Assembly: GCA_015499985.1 (NCBI GenBank)
Contig: JAAAUF010001013.1
Location: 1 to 14,314 of the forward strand
Reading direction: 5' to 3'
DNA from: Haplosporangium gracile
Lineage: Eukaryota > Mortierellomycota > Mortierellomycetes > Mortierellales > Mortierellaceae
Length of the DNA: 14,314 bases
The translations under genes and the position numbers were made by a program. Shown here piece after piece: positions 7,562 through 14,314 of this stretch; the stretch's first letter is position 1; each line of letters starts with the position of its first letter. The notes below the pieces were generated by a model, which worked only from the letters and a program-made list of their open reading frames with translations, had not been told where the DNA came from and ran no database searches.

Positions 7562-8162
7562 GAACGACCATCATGTATATTATGGGGGTTTATGCAAGGT
7601 GTCTTCTATGAGTAGAAGTAAGTGTTGCGCAGGAGGTGTATACATGGTCAGAATCCAGCTTTTTGAAGAAGGCTAGCGTGTATCATGGATTCCGTGCTAG
7701 GATGGCACACAGATCACAATAACCGTTGGAGAAGCTCAAGTATTCGTATACAATTATGGAATACACGAGGCTGGAGGTACATTAATCAATCAATGGTTAT
7801 AAACACAGAGTAAGCATTTTCCTTGTCTTTTGAATGAGACACATTAACTAATCTATGCACAATTTTCGTATGCAGGGTAATATACGCTCTCTTTTATTTC
7901 TCAAATGAGAGATCAAAACTCCGCCCATACGGGTGCTGGGATACGTTAAGGAGGTTACAGATTAATCGGTAACTCCACAATTCAAAGCCGTTTGAAAACC
8001 GTTAGAAAACCTGGTAAACGACAGAATACCCAAACTATCCTTCGCTTTGCACCATCGTTACAGAATACAGCTAAGAACCTATATTCCAAGTTATTTTTGA
8101 ACAAGAATAGCACTCACGGCTTCGGTCGGGGTAACTTCTTTTTTTTTTTCTTTGTTTCAACC

Positions 8163-8199
8163 TGGTGATTGATCATGGTGAAGCCAAGATCGATCACCA
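8163..8199. other. Hairpin-forming inverted repeat
   Basis: TGGTGATTGATC (8163-8174) and GATCGATCACCA (8188-8199) pair over 12 positions, with one G-T wobble and a 13-base loop. A T-rich run lies just before it. Its role is unknown. Confidence 0.6.
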
Positions 8200-9426
8200 A
8201 TTTTTTCATTTGTATTACTTCAAAGAGACCACCCGTGGCAGAGCCATGGTCATCCTCTTTAACATGACCCACTTTATGACCTTCCGACTCCGTTTTTTAT
8301 TGAGGCGTTCTGCTCGCAGATAATCCTTGCTTTGACCACCACCCTCATCACTTGGAATAGAGTACTATCATTCAAATCCCTGGATGAAGAAAGCATGGTG
8401 ATTGAGCGAAGCGAGTCCTCCATTGATCGAGCATTAGAAAGCGTGCATGAGCATCGGCTGTGACAGTATTGTAGACTGTCTCCTGTGTTGCCACCATACT
8501 CATGCATTGCCACCATTGCCACCATTCCTACGCGTTCATCACTGCGCTCCTGTATACTAGTATGAATACCCCATCTCTCTGTATAATAAACACCATCCGT
8601 TTCTGCCCCCTGCTCTTATCTACTCCCCTTTTGCTGCTATTAAATCGGCTAACGAATCCAGCCTTGCACGCAACTGCGGGAGCGATTTGAACCGTATGAT
8701 TTTGTATAGATGCCAAGATCCGCTTGCGCAACATCATGCCTCATCTAATATATGATAAACTATTATCACCCTTCTCCTCTCCTTCCAGAGCCCACCCTTT
8801 TCCTGGTATTCCACTGTGACCCTTTCCCTCCTCCCTCCCTTTTTTTTTTGAGATCAATTTACGCAAAAATGGTCTATCAAACTGCACCCATGCTCGTTTC
8901 CTACCTAAGCCCTTGAAAATATATTGGTTCCTGAAAAATGTCCATACATGTTTGCTGTATGTATCACTTTGGGTAAAGTGACAATGAATCAAATGGAGAC
9001 CACACGCCTACGATTACAATACTTTTAGGCTACAATAGGCAGATATCACCACAATGGACATTCATGTACCTCATCATGAGTAATAGCCTGTCTGTTCTGC
9101 GAAATTGCAATTTGATGAATGAGAGAGCGTCGATAATACGGCGAGAAAATGTCGACAATGTAGTTCAGTGAAACGGCAACAGTGCATTGAAATTATCCCA
9201 ATCCAAGGGTGATCGCACGACAGTCGCTCTCATCGAAGACCTCCATTGGACAGTATGTCTTCCTAACACCCAAGGGCAAGAGGCAGTGGTACCAAGAAAT
9301 TTCTCACAGGGAAATACAGGCATAAAAGAAGCGAGATGCTGAAAATCAAGAGGCTGCTGGAAAATAAGGGCTGGTCAGAAACAAGGGCAGCCAAATGAAG
9401 ACAGTGATGCTAGGAAATAAAGGTAC

Positions 9427-9607
9427 AAGAGTACAAAACAGGTGACAACATTAAGGTACAATATCAAGGTACCTCACCAAGGTACAATATTAAGGTACAA
9501 TATTAAGGTAAAATATCAATGAACACAATCAAGATAAAGAGCATTTTACAACATGAAGGTACAATATAAAGGTATTACATAAAGGTACAACATCAAGAGG
9601 TAACATC
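9427..9607. repeat. Degenerate 13-base minisatellite, unit AAGGTACAATATT
   Basis: Units start every 13 bases at 9453, 9466, 9479, 9492 and 9505, with weaker units before (9427, 9440) and between (9518, 9531). A second good run starts at 9556, 9569, 9582 and 9595; one 12-base unit at 9544 shifts the phase. The conserved core is AAGGTA. Units 9479 and 9492 are identical. Confidence 0.88.
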
Positions 9608-10181
9608 AGCAACCAATGGTACAAAACAGCATCAAAGGACAACAAACGATGAAGAAGGAGGGATGGTCAGACTTTGGGAGGGATGACGACATGTTACGTG
9701 GCCGTAGAGCTATTGCTCGGTTACCGAGAAATTTTCTTCGACGCGCATTTATCAACCTTCTTTGGTCGCAGAACATGCACCTCGGATGACCTTGAGAAGT
9801 GATTGCTGGTTTATTGTATCCAAGTGTTCATAGCGCCATAGATTTTTGATCCTTCAATGCCAGCTCTTTCTCCCCTCTTTCATCAGAGTTCCCCCGACGC
9901 ATTGTGGTGCCTTTGGTGCGGAACGGATTTATTTTTGCTTATCCCTTTTTATTTAACGAAGAATTGTTCAGTCGAGCACTCCACATGAGCCGATAACAAT
10001 TGCTTATTATCTGCTCTGTGATGTAAATAAAGAAAACAACTCTTTCTTCTTGTTGATTCCCTGACCCCGTACCTCTTACCTTCATTGTTCGCTTCAATAA
10101 TAATGTTGATTTATTTAAGGGGCGTCTTAATCTCAATCTCCGTCATAACCATGCGCAGGAGCGGAACTACACGCGGTGCCT

Positions 10182-11539
10182 CTACCAATGTTCAGTTTGC
10201 ATATCACTCCCTAGCATGTGGCTGAAAAAATGTTCCAGCTGTTTAATATTTTTTTTGGGGGGAGAAGGGGGGGGAAGGTTGAATGACTGGGAAATTGAGG
10301 AAGTGGCGCCAATAAATATAACATAAGGAGATATTAAAATCGAGACCAACGAGTCGGCATCGATCCAACGGCATCCGTTGAAAACAATACGCTTGATCGA
10401 TCCTTGGTGAAAGTCGAGTCCATCTGCAAATGCCCTAACGTCCTCAGAGACTCGAGCGATGTGAAGGGACTCGACGGTGTTGACGGGCATGTTGTGGAGG
10501 AATGCCAGTGCCATGGTCCCTTCCTTGTCCGTGTGAGTATGAAGCATTCTCAGATGCTTCAACTTGGGACATGCCTTGCTGATCCTGGTCGCCACGTCAA
10601 AGGTGTGTATTGGTGCTTGAAAGCCGATTGATGGCACGCCCATTGATACAAGTTCCGGAAGGAGTTCCAAAAGTGGTACCACAACGTCAGCTTCAATGTC
10701 GCCGAAAGCGATTACCAGTCCCCAGTCCGCCAGTCGTCTGGGCGATTCTTTGCGCTCTGCGATCGGTCCCAACAACGCTGATACCGTGTTTACCAAGCAG
10801 ACCTCCTCGTCGTCATCCTCTTCATCCGAAGACGGTAAACCCTGGCCCTCGAAAGTCTCAAAAAGCAGAGAGAAAGTCTCTAGGGGGGCTGGAAGGTTGT
10901 GGACGAGGGCTTTGAGTGTATCTTCAGCAGCGAGATCCTCCGAGTATATTTTCAGGGACAGCGACCGTAGAGTGCTCATTGAGGAGAGAGCCCGTGCCAA
11001 AAAGTTAAATTCAAGATGTTGTCGATCTTGACCACGCCCAGATTGAGGACTGTGAGGCGAGGACAGAGGGAAGCCACGTACAAGAACTTTGCTGGAAAAA
11101 ATTGCATGTCGCAAAGATCGCGCAGGGCGTCACGAGATAGTGTGGCGATGAGTTGAGTCGGGCTGGTCCATCGAGGCGAGGATAGGATGGTGGTGGAGTT
11201 GCTGAGTGCATTGGTTGAGTTGTGAGGTACCGCTGCTGTTGCCGCCACTGTTCGTGTAGATTTTCTGAGAGTGTGGGATATGCTCGAGTAATAGAATGTA
11301 CAGACGCGCTCGCTAGTCTCGAGCGAACGGATTAAGCTGGCAGAGTTTGCCAGCGTTTGCAGACCCTCCTTTGTCCAACGATCGGTGAGTCGGGCGTCGC
11401 GGTAATGAAAGTGCTGACAGATGTCGTGGCACTTCTGGCAGGTCAGGCGGAAATTGGAGATGTCCTTGTGGTTGAGGAGTGATGCGACCATGAAGATCAG
11501 CTCGGGCATGTCTTTGGACCGGTCCAGTGCGGTCTCCAT
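10182..11539 (-). pseudogene. F-box/LRR protein copy 4: one frameshift, C terminus replaced
   Basis: The start METALDRSKDMPELIFMVAS... is the first ATG after a TATA-like box and has the leader CCATTCGCCACCATG. The F-box-like region and first LRR part are open to about 11020. There the sense frame shifts by one base (KIDNI into LEFNFLARALSSMSTLRSLSL), and the second frame runs on with good family similarity to about 10340. This includes an acidic insert SSDEEDDDEE. The last family-like residues are NGCRWIDADSLVSIL. After that the frame continues to 10182 with unrelated, partly low-complexity sequence, so roughly 250 C-terminal residues of the family are missing. Apart from one frameshift it is the least decayed pseudogene. 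A sequencing error or a spliced form could make it a real truncated gene. Confidence 0.78.
10247..10277 (+). repeat. T8-G6-AGAA-G8 homopolymer cluster
   Basis: A run of T is followed by two long G runs (10257-10262 and 10267-10274), which could fold as a G-quadruplex. It lies in the non-homologous tail of copy 4, close to where the family sequence breaks off, and may mark the rearrangement or a low-quality assembly spot. Confidence 0.6.
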
Positions 11540-12245
11540 GGTGGCGAATGGTAACAAGGGGATAGACGATGGGTTGAAGGAATGAGGAAAGAAGTCGCGC
11601 AGTTAAAATGAGGACGAAATATTTATGCGGGGTGGGCTTACGACTGACGCGAGCAAAAAAATGATAACCCGAATTGACACAGCGTCAACTTTGTCATCCC
11701 CCTGCCTGTCTCCCTTCTGCGAATTATACCTTCTTGATGCCTCGTTCTTCGTTTTGAGCGCTACATCTCTGATAGCATTGTCAGGAACAGATTCCTGGAG
11801 CAAACACTACTAATCAAACGCGTCCCGGAAGTGAACAGAATAAAGTTTTGGTGTCTCAGTCTTGATCACTCATCACCAATACGACAACGCGTCGTCTCTG
11901 TCGTCTCTGTCGTCAGAGTCGTCCATACCTGCGTACATATGCATGTCACGAAACCGAACCTCTCTGGAGAGAAAGTACGGATATATGGACACTGACAACA
12001 TAGTGTCTACATCTCTATGTCCGTGAAAAAGTAAACGAAGGAAGACGACGTCGCATAGAAGAAACTGAGAGAATACAAAAAAAAGGCGATTGCCGCCAAA
12101 GCAAAAAATTACGATTGCCCAGTCATCTTTTTTTTTCTTTTTTTTTTTTTCTCACACACACTCACTCGCTCCCTTGCTTTTTCACGCTCTCACGCTTTCA
12201 CTCCCTCGCAACAGCCGCTTCAAAACAGTCACTCTCCTTGTCGCC
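11540..12245. promoter_or_regulatory. Divergent intergenic/promoter region between F-box copies 4 and 5
   Basis: These 706 bases between head-to-head starts contain no gene. On the copy 4 side there is a TATA-like box. At 11794-11822 a block ending ATCAAACGCG resembles 5645-5676 upstream of gene 3. At 11888-11925 GTCGTCTCT is repeated. The stretch 11930-12050 resembles the middle of the copy 1/2 intergenic region. On the copy 5 side a T/CT-rich leader (12127-12240) ends in CTTGTCGCCATG. Confidence 0.5.
11619..11626 (-). promoter_or_regulatory. TATA-like box of copy 4
   Basis: ATAAATAT on the minus strand lies in GCATAAATATTTCGTC, nearly the same string as around the gene 3 TATA box. Here it is only about 80 bases from the ATG, because the leader has no expanded microsatellite. 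Confidence 0.5.
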
Positions 12246-14062
12246 ATGGAATCCACCATGGAGACGGCGCTCGACCAATTCAAGGACATGCTAGGACTGA
12301 TCTTCATAGTTGCATCACGCCTCGATCACAAGAGCATCTCCTCTTTCCACTTGATACTGACAACAATCACGATGTCTGCCAACCTCTTTCCTATCGGGAC
12401 CTTTGGTTGCGTAACCGTTGGAGTATGCCCAGTCTACCTGGCGTCGCAAAGCATGCCAGGGTTATTCGCTGGCTCAAGGTCGAAAACCTGACCTTTTTGC
12501 GCTACTACAAGTGCGCGTTCGATATTCTTCAAGGCAGCAGTTCGATACCAGTTCCCTTCAAGGCTTACGCACCTGCTTGTTCGGCACTCCAACCCATCAT
12601 CACCACCAACCCGACGCAGCTCACCTCAAGCACCCTATATGACACTGTCCGCTCTTTGCAAAGCTAACTGTTTCCCTTCCCAGCTCCTGTACTCCATTCG
12701 CCCCAGTTCTCCCTTTACCACCCTCGCTTTGGACCTCTTCAAGATCAACTCAGGATTCCAGCTCAACTTTGTCGTAAGGGTCGTTTCGTCCATCAGCACA
12801 CTCCGGTCACTGACTGTAACATTCTTTACAGATGAACTTGCCGCCGAACACGTTCTCAAGTCTCCCATCTATGAATGTCCCGACCTCCTCGAGTCCTTCT
12901 CTTTTTATTATGACTGTCCTGAGAGCCACGTCGAGCGTGTCGAGTTTAATTTGTATGAGCAAGTCACAAGCTTGGAGGAGACGATGTCGACGTACGGGAC
13001 CGGTCATAAAGTGTAAGGAACCTTTGAGACGGCTGACAAAGTGGTGACTGAACATTAATGGACGCGACTTTGATTGCGGCACCTTTTTTTCGGTTTTAAA
13101 ATTCCTCTCAAAAATCGCATTAATGAATGTACCCTACATCGACTGTTCCGGAGTTGCAGACGCATATGACATTGTCAATGGTGTTGTCAAGGTCTGTACT
13201 AGGCTGAAGGGTCTAAGCAACTATCATATCCTCACCGATAGGGGCGCGTCGATGGCTATCGCATTTCCTCAGTTCATACGTCCAACATTGCGGAGTTTCT
13301 TCAAATCAGCGGATACGAGAAGGATTGGGGGTTGCTTAATGAGGGCCACTACAAACAGGCGAACTCGGTCAAGAGCATTGTCCTCAATGTCTGTCATTCT
13401 ATCAACTCAGGGCCCGTCATTTGGATTTTCGTCGGGAGTCCGGTCTTAGACGTGTTCAGGATCAGCTCCTTCTAGCAATTAGACTTCAAGATCCCATTGA
13501 AGGATCTTGTGGAGAAGCCGTGGGAGTCCACCTAATTCAGGGGGTTGAAATTGCACCTTCAACTCGACAAGGAGCAGGAAGCACTGAATAAAGAAGAGTT
13601 CGTCTTCTCGGATCCGACGCCGCGCTGGACGATTGGACTGGAGAAACTCCATCGCTAGCTTATGATCTTGACGGACTTGCGGGTTTTGGATCTGAGGGGT
13701 GTAGTAGAGCAGCGAGACGTCGCGTCTGCGACGTACAGGAACAGGATCTTTGTTGCGATGCTGATGCTGGAAGATCGGGCCGCAGTTCGTCTTGATTGAC
13801 GCAGTTACTGGGAGACCTGAGGAATCTGGAGCAAGTCCAAGGATCGTTCAACCAAGATGAAATGCTGCCAAAGATCGAGTTCAGACAGAGGCAGATTTGA
13901 GTGGTTGAACATTGGTCTAAACTCAAATTTATTGAATTCGACACGCCCTATTCGATAACGACTTATATACCGATTGAACCTGTTCGGTTGATGGTGGCAA
14001 GATTTCCAGGACTAGAAGTGTGTAAAGCTCGCTACGGCTCTGGACGACTCGCGTACGGGTAA
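12246..14062 (+). pseudogene. F-box/LRR protein copy 5: multiple frameshifts and stops
   Basis: The family start is METALDQFKDMLGLIFIVASRLDHK at ATG 12258; an in-frame ATG at 12246 adds MEST. The frame changes near 12355 (to DNNHDVCQPLSYRDLWLRNRW), near 12645 (to LCKANCFPSQLLYSIRP), near 13010 (to KEPLRRLTKW followed by a stop) and near 13290. Further stops occur through the C-terminal half. Recognisable family blocks continue to the end: FSDPTPRWTIGLEKLHR, LRVLDLRGVVE, EHWSKLKFIEF, and a final LEVCKARYGSGRLAYG with TAA at 14060. It is nearly full length, so it decayed by small lesions rather than deletion. Its N-terminal half is closest to copy 2 and its last residues resemble copy 1. Confidence 0.85.
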
Positions 14063-14065
14063 TAT

Positions 14066-14071
14066 ATTAAA
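14066..14071 (+). terminator. ATTAAA possible polyadenylation signal of copy 5
   Basis: ATTAAA begins 3 bases after the terminal TAA, at the place where copies 1-3 have AATAAA. Confidence 0.35.
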
Positions 14072-14155
14072 AATGCAAATTACTTTTGCAACATTTGTAA
14101 TGTCTGTGTTCCTGAGAAAAAAAGTACCCGCGTTTTCAGGATGTTCGTGCTAGCT

Positions 14156-14190
14156 AGTGACTAATTCGGGTCGGTTGATCAATAGTCACT
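14156..14190. other. Subterminal palindrome near the right TIR
   Basis: AGTGACTA (14156-14163) is the inverse of TAGTCACT (14183-14190), with a 19-base loop. It lies 70 bases inside the right TIR. No equivalent was seen next to the left TIR. Confidence 0.55.
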
Positions 14191-14259
14191 TTACTTCAAA
14201 AAAAAAATAGTTGACAGAGACCATGTGTGAGACTATTGGTTCGGGGTTAATCTATTTGG

Positions 14260-14314
14260 CAGCCCAAGTCCATGTAACTCACTTTTTTTGTTTTCAAGAC
14301 AAAAACGTGTACAG
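14260..14314 (-). repeat. Right terminal inverted repeat
   Basis: This is the exact reverse complement of bases 1-55 and ends ...AAAAACGTGTACAG at the last base of the window. Similarity resumes inward at 14244-14258, matching left bases 83-97. Confidence 0.95.

Larger units (their letters stand above)
7562..10181. other. 2.6 kb gene-free centre of the element
   Basis: No reading frame here looks like a protein. The small frames around 8274-8992 and 9939-10136 are low-complexity or lack any recognisable motif. The region holds a T-run followed by a hairpin (8142-8199), short CCACCATTG-type repeats around 8490-8525, and the 13-base minisatellite at 9427-9607. A transposase might once have stood here, but no remnant is recognisable by eye. 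Confidence 0.6.
1..14314. mobile_element. Giant TIR-bounded element without a recognisable transposase
   Basis: The first 55 bases are the exact reverse complement of the last 55, and they fall precisely at both window edges, so the window appears to be one complete element. The cargo is five F-box/LRR copies (one intact) and one intact astacin protease. I found no transposase, DDE core, reverse transcriptase, tyrosine recombinase, Rep/helicase or polymerase in any frame. Mobility would then depend on enzymes supplied in trans, or on a transposase lost from the gene-poor 7.5-10.2 kb centre. Target-site duplications cannot be seen because they would lie outside. The superfamily cannot be assigned from the termini alone. 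Alternatives are an inverted duplication of a genomic segment end, or a linear plasmid; the plasmid is unlikely without a polymerase gene. Confidence 0.75.

Noticed and set aside
8274..8992. Several 60-85 codon frames on both strands
   Set aside because: Overlapping, low-complexity and without motifs; some start only at non-ATG codons. They look like chance frames.
9427..9607. CRISPR-like array
   Set aside because: Units are contiguous 13-mers without unique spacers; a minisatellite in a eukaryotic context.
1..14314. Linear plasmid, Maverick/Polinton, Starship or Helitron
   Set aside because: No protein-primed polymerase, integrase, capsid, tyrosine recombinase or Rep-helicase could be read, and the perfect TIRs argue against a Helitron.

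Overview
This is eukaryotic, most likely fungal, DNA. The genes are short and apparently intronless in the coding part, with TATA boxes, polyadenylation signals and a large family of diverged F-box/leucine-rich-repeat (LRR) paralogues. The protein style (M-x-x-ALDxFKDLPEL...) recalls the expanded F-box families of Mortierellomycotina-type soil fungi, but that placement is recognition only and was not tested.

The whole window is bounded by a perfect 55-base terminal inverted repeat (1-55 and 14260-14314, both reading CTGTACACG... inward). The simplest reading is one complete 14.3 kb DNA-transposon-like element, cut exactly at its ends, so target-site duplications would lie just outside. No transposase, integrase, tyrosine recombinase, helicase or polymerase is recognisable. 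It therefore looks like a giant non-autonomous, cargo-carrying TIR element.

Layout: left TIR; F-box pseudogene 1 (minus); F-box pseudogene 2 (plus); intact F-box/LRR gene 3 (minus); intact secreted astacin-type zinc metalloprotease (minus); about 2.6 kb without genes, holding a 13-base minisatellite and a hairpin; F-box pseudogene 4 (minus); F-box pseudogene 5 (plus); right TIR. Copies 1/2 and 4/5 are head-to-head pairs. By sequence, 1, 3 and 4 form one subfamily and 2 and 5 another, so an ancestral divergent pair appears to have been duplicated inside the element. The two outermost copies both point their 3' ends at the nearer TIR.

Only gene 3 and the astacin are intact. Gene 3 and decayed copy 2 lie tail to tail and share a 275-base tract with a single mismatch, although the flanking homologous sequence is only about 80% identical. 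This is a recent gene-conversion tract. The F-box copies also carry different simple-sequence expansions (GGAA, GAAT, CT/T tracts) at the same place, between promoter and start codon. Gene 3 should encode an SCF ubiquitin-ligase substrate receptor and the astacin a secreted protease. Nothing in the sequence shows that the two act in one pathway.
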